A DNA stretch of 64,000 bases, taken from the NCBI RefSeq assembly GCF_000314735.2, contig NZ_KB375270.1, positions 1,550,001 through 1,614,000 on the forward strand. Reading direction: 5' to 3'. Numbering within the stretch: position 1 is the first letter of the stretch; the number at the start of each line of letters is the position of its first letter. Shown here in pieces: positions 46,026-57,725 of the stretch. The translations under genes were made by a program, and so were the position numbers. The notes under the pieces were generated by a model. It saw nothing but the letters and a program-made list of their open reading frames with translations. It ran no database searches and had not been told where the DNA came from. This stretch comes from Afipia felis ATCC 53690 (lineage in GTDB: Bacteria; Pseudomonadota; Alphaproteobacteria; Rhizobiales; Xanthobacteraceae).

Positions 46026-46241
46026 TACGCTCACGCAACAACACTACACACACGCGATCTCCTCGCACATTCAGTGCAATTTGATCGTTTTTGGTGTTAT
46101 CGAATTAAAGTTGCCGCTGGGTTAATCGCGGTGCAGCCGCGCAACACGCAATATCATCGCGCCGTTTTGGCGATCACGCCGTAATGCTTGGTAAACGGCG
46201 ACTTCCACAGTGTGGTAAACAATCAGTCAACGTACAAAAAC

Positions 46242-46278
46242 TTAAGGCCGCGCCTTCTTGATGAAGGCGCGGCCTTAA
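46242..46278 (-). terminator. Strong terminator after ppdK
   Basis: Sixteen-base perfect arms TTAAGGCCGCGCCTTC/GAAGGCGCGGCCTTAA with a five-base loop, starting 22 bases after the ppdK stop. On the minus strand the stem is followed by GTTTTTG. Confidence 0.88.
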
Positions 46279-46300
46279 AATCGTAGAATTGCAGAGCGGC

Positions 46301-49216
<2,916 letters not shown>

Positions 49217-49332
49217 GACCGCCAGTCGCTGGATGGAATTGGAAAGCAGGCGCGTTACACCACGGTTTCAAGGCGTGATGCAAGGCGCGCCTAATGCATA
49301 GCTGGGTGCTGGAATACCGACTTTCGGCTAGT

Positions 49333-49479
49333 TCAGCGAAGAATACCCAAACCCACGATCCCGACAAAAATCAAGTAGATCGCGACAATGAAATTCAGAA
49401 GGCGCGGCATGATGAGGATGAGGATGCCCGCGATAAGCGCAACAACCGGCTGAAGGTGGGCAATTCCTGAGATCGTCAT
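49333..49479 (-). CDS. DUF3096-type small membrane protein
   Basis: 48 residues, shorter than most gene finders report. Ribosome-binding AGGAGA precedes the ATG. Two hydrophobic segments fill the protein (MTISGIAHLQPVVALIAGILILIMPRLLNFIVAIYLIFVGIVGLGILR split as ~9-23 and ~28-46). The pattern HxQPxVALIAGILILIMPRLLN is that of the DUF3096 family, small inner-membrane proteins of unknown function. Divergent from the DUF1236 gene. Confidence 0.82.
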   Translation of the reverse strand: MTISGIAHLQPVVALIAGILILIMPRLLNFIVAIYLIFVGIVGLGILR

Positions 49480-49691
49480 TGCATCGTCTCCTGAGAATGA
49501 AGGGGAAATCGTCGCGAGCGCATTGTCGTGAGCGCGATAGACGATCAACGACGATTCTGAAAGCCATCGGTTCCCGCCGCGCACAAAAAGACCCCAATGA
49601 AGCCACGAGTGGCGCAGGAACGCTCGTCTCCTCCATGGATTGTCTGGCATCGGCCGCAGTATGCGGCCTTCGTTTTGAGAGGAGATAGACC

Positions 49692-50048
49692 ATGCGTAAG
49701 TCAGCACTTGTTCTTGCCGTCCTTGCCGGTACCGCGGCGGTACCGGCCGCCGTGCAGGCGCAGGGCATCATCGTGCGCGACGGCGCGACAACCGGCATGG
49801 TCGTGGACGACGGTGGTATTGCACCCGACCTGCAACCGCGCTTCCGTGAATACATCGTGCAGGAAAACGTCCCGAACTACACCGTGCCCGGCCAGGTGAT
49901 GGTGGGCGTGACGCTGCCGGAGATGGGCGTGTCATACTACGATGTGCCGCAGCAATACGGCGCGCACCGCTATCGCTACACCCGGGTGAATAATGAATAC
50001 GTTCTTGTCGATCCTTCGACGCGACGGGTCATTCAGGTCATCGAGTAA
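49692..50048 (+). CDS. DUF1236 secreted protein
   Basis: 118 residues; GGAG ribosome site. Signal peptide ~1-23 (ALVLAVLAGTAAVPAAVQAQ). The DUF1236 core is at ~45-118 and contains FREYIVQENVPNYTVPG, VGVTLPEMGVSYYDVP and RYTRVNNEYVLVDPSTRRVIQVI. Rhizobial proteins with this domain are periplasmic, of unknown role, often induced under stress. Probably monocistronic; a hairpin lies after the stop, shared with convergent glyS. Confidence 0.88.
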   Translation: MRKSALVLAVLAGTAAVPAAVQAQGIIVRDGATTGMVVDDGGIAPDLQPRFREYIVQENVPNYTVPGQVMVGVTLPEMGVSYYDVPQQYGAHRYRYTRVNNEYVLVDPSTRRVIQVIE

Positions 50049-50067
50049 GCCGACGCTCCAAAAATGG

Positions 50068-50099
50068 CGAAGCCGTCCAGTGAATGCTGGACGGCTTCG
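50068..50099 (-). terminator. Terminator between DUF1236 gene and glyS
   Basis: Arms CGAAGCCGTCCAG/CTGGACGGCTTCG with a six-base loop. On the minus strand it is followed by CCATTTTTG, suiting glyS. No T-run follows on the plus strand. Confidence 0.75.
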
Positions 50100-50127
50100 T
50101 GATAGGCGATCCACAGGGTCGTAAAAC

Positions 50128-52203
50128 TCAATCCTGGATCTTCGAGAAGTCCGCGACCGCGTGCGTCGCTTCGCGGATTTCATTGAGGAGCTTCAGACGA
50201 TTTTCACGCACCGCCTTGTCGTCGTCGTTGACCTTCACCTTGTCGAAGAAGGCATCGACAACGGGTCGCAGCTTCGCCAATGCGGTCATGGCCGCAGCGA
50301 AATCTTCTTTCGCGACGGCAGCACCCGCCTCGGCCTTCACCTGATCGATGGCGGCCGCGAGTTTCTTTTCCTCATCCAGCCTGTAGAGCTTCTCGTCCGG
50401 TGCGCCGGTGAAGGTGCGCTTGTCCTTCTTCTCCTCGATGGCGAGGATGTTCGAGGCACGCTTGGTGCCCGCGAGCAGGTTCTTGCCGTCGTCGGTGTCG
50501 AGGAATTTGCCGAGCGCCTCGACACGGCGCACGACCATCAACAGATCGTCCTGCCCTTCAAGGGCGAACACGGCGTCGACGAGATCGTGCCGCGCGCCCT
50601 GCTCGCGCAACTGCACTTTGAGGCGGTCAGCGAAGAAGGAGAGCAAATCCTTTCCGTCATGCGGTTTAGCGGCCTTCGCAAATGTCCCCAGCAGCGGCAG
50701 ACGAGTGCCGTTATCGACGATAAGCCGAATTGCGCCCAACGCCGCACGACGTAGCGCAAAGGGGTCCTTCGAACCCGTCGGCTTCTCGTTAATCGCCCAG
50801 AAGCCTGTGAGAATGTCGATTTTGTCAGCGAGCGCCACCGCAATCGCCACCGGATCATTCGGCACGCGGTCGTTCGGGCCTTGCGGCTTGTAATGATCTT
50901 CGATGGCCGCTGCGACGGAAGCATCCTCGCCCTGAGCCTGCGCGTAGTACTTGCCCATCAGGCCCTGCACTTCGGGAAATTCGCCGACGACCTCGGTCAG
51001 CAAATCCGCCTTGGCGAGTTTCGCCGCGCGCTTCACCTTCTCGACATCCGCGCCCACCAGAGGCGCAAGCTCCGCAGCCAAGCGCTCGATGCGCGCGATG
51101 CGCTCAGCCTGCGTACCGAGCTTCTCGTGGAACACGATGTGCTCGAACTTCGACAGCCGCGCTTCGAGCTTGGTCTTGAGGTCTGTCTCGTAGAAGAATT
51201 TCGCGTCCGACAACCGTGCGCGGATGACCCGCTCGTTGCCCGCGACGATGGCGGCGCCGCCGTCGCTTGCCTCGATATTCGAAACCAGAATGAATTTCGG
51301 CGCGAGCTTTCCCGTCTTCGGGTCGCGCACCACGAAACATTTCTGGTTGTTACGGATGGTGGCACGGATCACTTCGCCGGGGATCGACAGGAATTCCGGA
51401 TCGAACGAGCCCATCAACACGACCGGCCATTCGACGAGTCCCGCCACTTCCTCCAGCAGCGCCTCGTCCTCGACGAGTTCATAACCCTGCGCGAAAGCCA
51501 GTTCCTTGGCGTCCTCACGAATGATGTTCTTGCGGCGGTCAGGATCGAGCACGACCTTGGCCGCTTCCAGCTTCGAGACATAATCGTCGAAGCGGCGCAC
51601 GGAAAACTCCGCCGGTGCCATGAACCGATGGCCGCGCGTCACCTGCCCCGCTTCGATGCCGCTGACATCGAACTTCACCACTTCCGGGTCTTCGGTCTCG
51701 GGCCCAAACGTCGCGATGATCGAATGCAACGGCCGCACCCAGGTCAGCGCGCCCGGCTTCGCGGAGCGTTCGCCCCAGCGCATCTGCTTCGGCCACGGGA
51801 AGGTGCGCACCACGAGCGGCAGGATTTCCGCGATCACGTCGATCGCAGGACGGCCCGGCTTCTCGATCAACGCGATGTAGAAGTCGCCCTTCTTCGGGTC
51901 CTTCTGGATTTTGGCTTCATCCAGCGAGTTCAGACCGGTGGCCTTGAGGAAGCCCTGCACGGCAGCATCCGGCGCACCGACCTTTGGTCCCTTGCGTTCT
52001 TCCTTCAAATCCGGCTGACGCGCGGGAAGACCATGAACGGTGAGCGCAAGGCGGCGCGGCGTGGCGAACGCTTTCGCGCCTTCATAGACAAGGCCCTCGG
52101 CAACGAGCTTGTCCGTCACCATGCGGCGCAGATCGTCCGCCGCCTTCGCCTGCATGCGCGCGGGAATTTCTTCGGAGAACAGCTCAAACAGAAGATCGGG
52201 CAT
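50128..52203 (-). CDS. glyS: Glycyl-tRNA synthetase beta subunit
   Basis: 691 residues from the ATG two bases after the glyQ stop. Recognisable N-terminus [18 protein letters not shown] and central conserved blocks ([56 protein letters not shown] [15 protein letters not shown]). The C-terminal part is the HD-like/anticodon-binding region. The alpha2-beta2 enzyme charges tRNA-Gly; the beta subunit binds tRNA. A terminator follows. Confidence 0.97.
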   Translation of the reverse strand: MPDLLFELFSEEIPARMQAKAADDLRRMVTDKLVAEGLVYEGAKAFATPRRLALTVHGLPARQPDLKEERKGPKVGAPDAAVQGFLKATGLNSLDEAKIQKDPKKGDFYIALIEKPGRPAIDVIAEILPLVVRTFPWPKQMRWGERSAKPGALTWVRPLHSIIATFGPETEDPEVVKFDVSGIEAGQVTRGHRFMAPAEFSVRRFDDYVSKLEAAKVVLDPDRRKNIIREDAKELAFAQGYELVEDEALLEEVAGLVEWPVVLMGSFDPEFLSIPGEVIRATIRNNQKCFVVRDPKTGKLAPKFILVSNIEASDGGAAIVAGNERVIRARLSDAKFFYETDLKTKLEARLSKFEHIVFHEKLGTQAERIARIERLAAELAPLVGADVEKVKRAAKLAKADLLTEVVGEFPEVQGLMGKYYAQAQGEDASVAAAIEDHYKPQGPNDRVPNDPVAIAVALADKIDILTGFWAINEKPTGSKDPFALRRAALGAIRLIVDNGTRLPLLGTFAKAAKPHDGKDLLSFFADRLKVQLREQGARHDLVDAVFALEGQDDLLMVVRRVEALGKFLDTDDGKNLLAGTKRASNILAIEEKKDKRTFTGAPDEKLYRLDEEKKLAAAIDQVKAEAGAAVAKEDFAAAMTALAKLRPVVDAFFDKVKVNDDDKAVRENRLKLLNEIREATHAVADFSKIQD

Positions 52204-52205
52204 GA

Positions 52206-53135
52206 TTACGCTCCACCTGCTTCGGTGGCGATCCATGCCTCGCCGCAGGCTTTAGCAAGCTCGCGGACGCGCAGGATGTAGCTCTGCCGTTCGGTGACCG
52301 AGATCACGCCGCGCGCATCGAGCAGGTTGAAGACGTGGCTCGCCTTGATGCATTGGTCGTAGGCGGGCAGCGCCATCAGGTGGCGCTCCTTCTTCCCATC
52401 AGCCCATCCAGCGTCGAGGTATTTTTTGCACGCGCCTTCAGCCATCTTGAACTGCTCGAACAGCATCGCGGTGTCGGAATGTTCGAAATTGTGCCGCGAA
52501 TATTCCTGCTCGGCCTGAAGGAACACGTCGCCATAGGTCACCTTCTCGGCACCCTCGCGGCCGTTAAAGTTGAGATCGTAGACGCGGTCCACGCCCTGCA
52601 CATACATCGCAAGCCGCTCGAGGCCGTAGGTGAGCTCGCCCGCGACCGGCGCACATTCGACGCCCGCGACCTGCTGGAAGTAAGTGAACTGCGAGACTTC
52701 CATGCCGTCGCACCAGCATTCCCAGCCAAGACCCCATGCGCCGAGCGTCGGACTTTCCCAATCGTCCTCGACAAAGCGGATGTCATGAAGCGCAGCATCG
52801 ACACCGATGGCGGCCAGTGATTTCAGATAGAGGTCCTGAATGTCGGATGGCGACGGCTTCAGGATCACCTGAAACTGATAATAGTGCTGCAAACGGTTCG
52901 GGTTCTCACCGTAGCGGCCGTCCTTCGGGCGGCGCGAGGGCTGCACGTAGGCAGCGTTCCAGCGCTTCGGCCCAAGCGCGCGTAGCGTCGTCGCCGGATG
53001 GAACGTGCCCGCGCCTACTTCCATGTCGTAAGGCTGCAGAATCACGCAGCCGTAATCGGCCCAATAACGCTGCAATGTCAGGATCAGGCCCTGAAACGAT
53101 TTTTCGGGGCGCATGTGCGGCGGAAGCGTTTCCAT
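52206..53135 (-). CDS. glyQ: Glycyl-tRNA synthetase alpha subunit
   Basis: 309 residues, normal size. It holds the class II catalytic core: [70 protein letters not shown] and the GLERLAMY signature. Operon order S49 peptidase - small membrane protein - glyQ - glyS on the minus strand. Confidence 0.97.
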   Translation of the reverse strand: METLPPHMRPEKSFQGLILTLQRYWADYGCVILQPYDMEVGAGTFHPATTLRALGPKRWNAAYVQPSRRPKDGRYGENPNRLQHYYQFQVILKPSPSDIQDLYLKSLAAIGVDAALHDIRFVEDDWESPTLGAWGLGWECWCDGMEVSQFTYFQQVAGVECAPVAGELTYGLERLAMYVQGVDRVYDLNFNGREGAEKVTYGDVFLQAEQEYSRHNFEHSDTAMLFEQFKMAEGACKKYLDAGWADGKKERHLMALPAYDQCIKASHVFNLLDARGVISVTERQSYILRVRELAKACGEAWIATEAGGA

Positions 53136-53275
53136 CGGATATTCTGCAATCAGTTCAAGGGCGGCAAAGCCGGGCGGGCGCGGCGGACCGTATCGGCGCG
53201 GGGGGCAGGAATCAAGGAGAGCCCGCAGAAAACGGCCTTTATCATGGAATCAGACGGTGCGAATGCCACACATGT

Positions 53276-53461
53276 CTAGTGCGGACGGTATGTGCCCGTC
53301 TGCGGGTCGCGTCGAAGCCTGACAGCATCCTTCTGGTCGGAAGCTGCCTGCTCGCGAATCTCGTCGAGTTCGCGGTTGACCCGGCGGCCCTCCTTCATCG
53401 CGAGCCGCAACAATGCGGCCCCGCCCATCACGCCTAATGCAATCAGAACCAGCGGCGGCAT
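53276..53461 (-). CDS. Small membrane protein of unknown function
   Basis: 61 residues: one N-terminal membrane segment (PPLVLIALGVMGGAALLRLAM), then a charged helix (KEGRRVNRELDEIREQAASDQKD) and a tail ending with RDPQTGTYRPH, which looks like a conserved ending. Start 13 bases after the S49 peptidase stop, so probably co-transcribed. No family recognised. Confidence 0.78.
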   Translation of the reverse strand: MPPLVLIALGVMGGAALLRLAMKEGRRVNRELDEIREQAASDQKDAVRLRRDPQTGTYRPH

Positions 53462-53474
53462 CTATCCCTCACGC

Positions 53475-54356
53475 TCACAACCCGTAGCGCGCCCATAATG
53501 CGCGCGTCTCCAGGGCGGAAATCAGATCGTCGGCAAAGCCCGTGCCGATCACCGCACCCGCACCCGGCTTTCTGCCTGCGAGACTCGACAGCAGTCCGCT
53601 CTTCGGCGCAATCACCGGCATGCGAACCCGCTCGCCGTAACGCGTGCGAAGAACGCTGCGCAGATCGCCGATTCTATCCGCGAGCCCGAGTTTCACCGAG
53701 CGTTCGCCCGCCCAGTATTCGCCGGAGAACAGAAAAGCCTCCTCACCCTGAAGCCGTGCACCGCGACTCCTTTTCACGAGGTCGATGAAGCTGTCATGGA
53801 TATCGCGCTGGATCGCCTTCAGCCGCGCAACATCGTCCGGACTCTCCGGCAGGAACGGATCGAGGCTGCTCTTGTGCTCGCCCGAGGTGTAAATCCGGCG
53901 CTCGATGCCGACCTTCTTGATAAGATCCTGAAACCCGAATGTGCCGCCAATGACTCCGATCGATCCCAGGATCGAGGACGGATCGCAGAAAATCTCGTCG
54001 CCCGCGCAGGCGATCATGTAGCCGCCCGAGGCTGCAACATCCTCGACGAAGACCAGCACGGGAATCTTCTTCGCCTCCGCAAGCTGACGAATGCGGTTGT
54101 AGATCTGATGCGACTGGACAGGCGAACCGCCCGGCGAATTGATCACCAGCGCAACCGCTTTGGCCCGCTTGGTCTCGAACGCCTTCTCAAGCAACTTGCT
54201 CACGCCCGACAGTGTCAGGCCCGGGCGCAGCGGCGTGACCGTGCCGATAGTGCCGCTCAGGCGAACGACGGGAACGACTGCCCCGCGGAAACGCTCGGGC
54301 AGGAAACGGGTCCACCCGTCATTCAGCGCATTGTGATCGTGATCCTCATTCGTCAT
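53475..54356 (-). CDS. S49 family serine peptidase (SppA/SohB-like)
   Basis: 293 residues. Catalytic dyad Ser110 (VAASGGYMIA) and Lys162 (SGEHKSSLDPF), with the strand VALVINSPGGSPVQS that lines the active site and ILGSIGVIGG. No signal peptide or membrane segment at the N-terminus, so unlike classic SppA it seems soluble and cytoplasmic or only peripherally bound. SppA enzymes degrade cleaved signal peptides and small membrane-associated peptides. First gene of the probable glyQS transcript. Confidence 0.92.
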   Translation of the reverse strand: MTNEDHDHNALNDGWTRFLPERFRGAVVPVVRLSGTIGTVTPLRPGLTLSGVSKLLEKAFETKRAKAVALVINSPGGSPVQSHQIYNRIRQLAEAKKIPVLVFVEDVAASGGYMIACAGDEIFCDPSSILGSIGVIGGTFGFQDLIKKVGIERRIYTSGEHKSSLDPFLPESPDDVARLKAIQRDIHDSFIDLVKRSRGARLQGEEAFLFSGEYWAGERSVKLGLADRIGDLRSVLRTRYGERVRMPVIAPKSGLLSSLAGRKPGAGAVIGTGFADDLISALETRALWARYGL

Positions 54357-54491
54357 GCAACGCCTTTCGCATTAACGCCTTATTATCCCTGAAATGGCAC
54401 TCAGGCGCGATCCGGTACGCCACTTGCATTGCATACCGAGACAACGCCTTCGCCCCGAGCTTCCGGCTAAGGCCAGCCGAAAGGTGCTTCG

Positions 54492-54590
54492 ATGAAAATC
54501 TATCTGATGGTGTTGATGATAAGCGCACTTTTCACGGCTATCCGTTTCACTGCGGTCCAAGATAAGAACCCGAACTCGCTTCCGCAGTAA
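54492..54590 (+). CDS. Possible 32-residue membrane peptide
   Basis: ATG preceded by AAAGGTG at good spacing. The product is MKIYLMVLMISALFTAIRF plus a short polar tail ending NSLPQ, so it reads as one membrane segment or signal-like helix. It lies in a 243-base gap between the S49 peptidase start and a methyltransferase stop. Without conservation data this is tentative. Confidence 0.35.
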   Translation: MKIYLMVLMISALFTAIRFTAVQDKNPNSLPQ

Positions 54591-54599
54591 GCAAGGCGC

Positions 54600-55403
54600 C
54601 TATTTTTCAAGCATCTCGCGTGCCGTTTCGCCGCAAGGTCCGGAACCGAGCGCACCCCCTTGCAGCACATGCTCCGCCGCAGTCGTGGGACGACCCTGCC
54701 GGTCGTTCAGAACCAGTCCAGGCAAAATCTGTAACGGCCCCCGGCTTCCCTTGATCGCACGCACCAGAACGCGGATCGCCGCCGTACCCGGCTTCGGATA
54801 GATCGGAACCACCTCGACCGCGCCGAAGCCGCGCTGGAGAACGTTCAGCACACGATCCAATTCATCCGCTCGCCAGATCAAGGTCAGGCAACCGCCCGGC
54901 TTAAGGATACGACGCGCAGCCTTGATCCAGACATCGAGCGTCTCGCCCGCATCGAGATGTGCTGCGCGCTTCGCCTCGTCGGGTGAGGCACGGTGACGAT
55001 CCGCCGCATGAAACGGCGGGTTCATCATCACGTGATCGGCATGGTCCGGCGGCAAGCCCGCATCCACAAACGCCGCCGCATTCGCACAGATGTCGAGCAG
55101 GATGGTTCGCGCCGCGATGTCGTTCGCTTGCGCATTGGTTTGCGCGAGATCAACGAGCGCTGGATCGATTTCCACCAGAGTAAGGTTTATGCCTTCGACC
55201 CGACGCGCCAGTGCAAGACCCGCAGCCCCCGCGCCTGCCCCGAATTCAATGGCATGGTCGCCCGCATGCGCCGGGACAGCCGCCGCCAAAAGGATCGCAT
55301 CATGGCCCGAGCGATGGCCCCGCCTGAACTGACGAAGGCGAAGTCTCCCCGCGAGAAACGCATCTTCGGTCAGATCGGAGGGTGGGAGCGGATCAGTTCC
55401 CAT
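54600..55403 (-). CDS. Class I methyltransferase, TrmN6-like (N6-adenine type)
   Basis: 267 residues from the ATG; a TTG six codons earlier is possible. SAM-binding FGAGAGAAGLALA (~54-66), acidic VEIDPALV and the NPPF motif (~128-131, MMNPPFHAA) are those of N6-adenine methyltransferases of the YfiC/TrmN6 type, which methylate A37 of tRNA-Val in E. coli. An N-terminal RRGHRSGHDAILLAAAVP segment fits. The start overlaps the DUF2007 stop by 11 bases, so the two are co-translated. Confidence 0.88.
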   Translation of the reverse strand: MGTDPLPPSDLTEDAFLAGRLRLRQFRRGHRSGHDAILLAAAVPAHAGDHAIEFGAGAGAAGLALARRVEGINLTLVEIDPALVDLAQTNAQANDIAARTILLDICANAAAFVDAGLPPDHADHVMMNPPFHAADRHRASPDEAKRAAHLDAGETLDVWIKAARRILKPGGCLTLIWRADELDRVLNVLQRGFGAVEVVPIYPKPGTAAIRVLVRAIKGSRGPLQILPGLVLNDRQGRPTTAAEHVLQGGALGSGPCGETAREMLEK

Positions 55404-55620
55404 CGCGCAATTCGTGTCCAAGCCCGGCCTCGGTCAACAGGCGGCGCGCGGCGGCATCATCGCTTTCATGCACGAGAATACGTCGGGGAATCGCCCCAGC
55501 CGACCCTTCCAGCACGCTCATATTGGCATCCAGCAGCAGGTGCCTGATGTTCGCCCCGTCGAGCAAGGCGCCCACCGCCGACACCATGACTATATCGTTT
55601 GTCCTCAATAACTCGCGCAA
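55393..55620 (-). CDS. DUF2007 domain protein
   Basis: 75 residues covering a single DUF2007 domain (MRELLRTNDIVMVSAVGALLDGANI...LDANMSVLEGSAGAIPRRILVHESDDAAARRLLTEAG). The fold resembles PII-like or ferredoxin-like signal-binding modules; the function is unknown. It precedes the methyltransferase with an 11-base overlap and is divergent from the polyprenyl synthase gene (92 bases). Confidence 0.88.
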   Translation of the reverse strand: MRELLRTNDIVMVSAVGALLDGANIRHLLLDANMSVLEGSAGAIPRRILVHESDDAAARRLLTEAGLGHELRDGN

Positions 55621-55712
55621 TCCTGCTTCCTCCTCGCCGCCGACCGGGGACGCTCTTGCCGTGGGACGCGGCAGTTTCTATTGTCCGGCCAGCCAGAACC
55701 GGGAGACCCTGC

Positions 55713-56723
55713 GTGGCAGTTATTGTACCCTTTGAGGGCCATTCTACCCCATCGATCGACCGGCTTGTTGCGCTCGTCGCAGACGACATGGCGGGGGTCA
55801 ATACGACCATTCTGTCGCGAACCGGCTCCGAAGTCACGATGATCCCGGAAGTCGCCAACCACCTGATCTCCTCGGGTGGCAAGCGGCTGCGTCCGATGCT
55901 GACGTTGGCGATGGCTCAACTCGCAGGCTATGTCGGCGACGGCCACATCAAGCTCGCCGCTGCGGTCGAATTCATGCACACCGCGACCCTCCTGCACGAC
56001 GATGTCGTGGACGAGAGCGAACTGCGCCGGGGCAAGCTGTCCGCGCGGATGTTGTGGGGCAATGAGGCGAGTGTTCTGGTCGGCGACTTCCTGCTCGGCC
56101 AGGCCTTCCGCATGATGGTCGAGGTCGGCTCGCTGCGCGCGCTCGACATTCTATCATCCGCCGCCGCCACCATCGCCGAGGGCGAGGTGATGCAGCTTGC
56201 GGCCGCGAAGAACACCGCCACCACCGAGGACGAATATCTCGCGGTGATCCGCGGCAAGACCGCCGAACTGTTCGCCGCCGCGAGCGAGGTCGGCCCCGTG
56301 ATCGCGAACCGGCCGAAGGCGGAGCAGACCGCATCCCGCTCGTTCGGCATGAATCTCGGCATCGCCTTCCAGCTCATCGACGACGTGCTCGATTACGGCG
56401 GCAAGGCCGCCAAGCTCGGCAAGAACGTCGGCGACGACTTCCGCGAAGGCAAGATCACCCTGCCCGTCGTGCTGGCCTTCCGCCGCGGCAACGATGTTGA
56501 GCGCGATTTCTGGATCAGGACGCTGGAGCGCGGCGAAGTCGCCGACGCCGATCTCGATCACGCCATCGGCCTGATGACCAAACATCGTGCGCTGGAAGAC
56601 ACCATGCAGCGTGCGCAGCATTACGGCGCGATGGCCGTCGATGCGCTGGCGCTGTTCCCGTCATCACCGATGAAAAGCGCGCTCGAACAGGTCGTGGCCT
56701 TCTGCCTGGCGCGTTCGAACTGA
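55713..56723 (+). CDS. ispB: Long-chain polyprenyl diphosphate synthase (octa-/decaprenyl type)
   Basis: 336 residues from a GTG start with GGGAG upstream. First Asp-rich motif LLHDDVVDESELRRG (DDVVD 96-100) and second FQLIDDVLDYGG (DDVLD 223-227). The residues before the first Asp motif are small (HTATLL), which allows long products; the quinone side chain (C40-C50) is the expected product. It supplies the ubiquinone tail. ispE is convergent one base away. Confidence 0.93.
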   Translation: MAVIVPFEGHSTPSIDRLVALVADDMAGVNTTILSRTGSEVTMIPEVANHLISSGGKRLRPMLTLAMAQLAGYVGDGHIKLAAAVEFMHTATLLHDDVVDESELRRGKLSARMLWGNEASVLVGDFLLGQAFRMMVEVGSLRALDILSSAAATIAEGEVMQLAAAKNTATTEDEYLAVIRGKTAELFAAASEVGPVIANRPKAEQTASRSFGMNLGIAFQLIDDVLDYGGKAAKLGKNVGDDFREGKITLPVVLAFRRGNDVERDFWIRTLERGEVADADLDHAIGLMTKHRALEDTMQRAQHYGAMAVDALALFPSSPMKSALEQVVAFCLARSN

Positions 56724-56724
56724 G

Positions 56725-57606
56725 CTAGTCGAGTGTTCCCGCGTGAACCCACCATTGCGGATGGGTCAGCGCAATGACCTGCGCGGCCCGGTCTGCCGCG
56801 GCGGCGTCCTCATACAGCGCAAAGCATGTTGCGCCCGACCCCGACATTCGTGCCAACTGCACGCCTTCCGTCTTGCGCAAGGCCGCGAGCACTTCACCGA
56901 TCACAGGCTGAACGCGCAGTGCTGGCGCTTCGAGATCGTTGACCCCACCTGATAGCTGGATGATCCATTCTCCGGCCGATGCGCCTGCCTTCGGCAGCGT
57001 CACCGCTTCGAGAATTTCATCGACGCCGACGCGCAGTTCGCCCGCGCGCAGGCCGAGTGCGCTGAAGACATCCTTGGTCGCCACTGCAACTCGCGGATTG
57101 ACCATCACACACGACAGCGGCGGCAGATCGAGCATGGTCAGATTTTCGCCGACGCCACCCATCACGCACGCATGCGAGGCGATGCAAACCGGCACGTCCG
57201 CACCCGCAAGGCGTCCCGCCTCGAACAGACGCGCATCGTCGAACGCGATCCCATTGGCTTTCGCGAGCAATCGTAGCGCCGCCGCAGCATCCGCCGAACC
57301 GCCGCCGATCCCGGCTGCCACCGGCAGATGCTTGTCGAGCGTGAAATGACCGAGCCGCAGTCCGGGCACCTGCTCGGCCAGCAACCGGGCCGCGCGGAGC
57401 ACGAGATTATCATTGGTGTCGCCGCAGGCCGCGCTCCCGGGCCCAGTGATGGTGAGGCCGAGATCGCCCGGCTCCAGCGTCAAGCTGTCTGCGCAATCGG
57501 CGAAAGCCGCAATGCTGTCGAGATCATGATAGCCGTCCGGGCGCCGGCCCAGAACGCGCAGCGTCAGATTGACCTTGGCGCGCGCGATTTCGGTGAATGA
57601 AGCCAT
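56725..57606 (-). CDS. ispE: 4-diphosphocytidyl-2-C-methyl-D-erythritol kinase
   Basis: 293 residues from the second of two close ATGs; the first is two codons earlier. GHMP kinase: ARAKVNLTLRVLGRRPDGYHDL at the N-terminus, ATP loop PVAAGIGGGSADAAAA (95-110) and a C-terminal MSGSGATCFALY. Fourth step of the MEP route to isopentenyl diphosphate. Its 3' end abuts that of the polyprenyl synthase, so two steps of the same overall pathway face each other. Confidence 0.95.
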   Translation of the reverse strand: MASFTEIARAKVNLTLRVLGRRPDGYHDLDSIAAFADCADSLTLEPGDLGLTITGPGSAACGDTNDNLVLRAARLLAEQVPGLRLGHFTLDKHLPVAAGIGGGSADAAAALRLLAKANGIAFDDARLFEAGRLAGADVPVCIASHACVMGGVGENLTMLDLPPLSCVMVNPRVAVATKDVFSALGLRAGELRVGVDEILEAVTLPKAGASAGEWIIQLSGGVNDLEAPALRVQPVIGEVLAALRKTEGVQLARMSGSGATCFALYEDAAAADRAAQVIALTHPQWWVHAGTLD

Positions 57607-57725
57607 GCCCATCTCTGGTTAATGCCCGCGTTCTCGCCGGCTTTCAGATTTGCAAACCCATACCAAGACGCAGATGGCCGGGACAAGCCCGGCCATCCAA
57701 GTTCAAAATCCGACTTTGCGGCACA

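Noticed and set aside
50881..52281. 466-codon open frame on the plus strand opposite glyS
   Set aside because: Antisense shadow of glyS; no domain, no ribosome-binding site.
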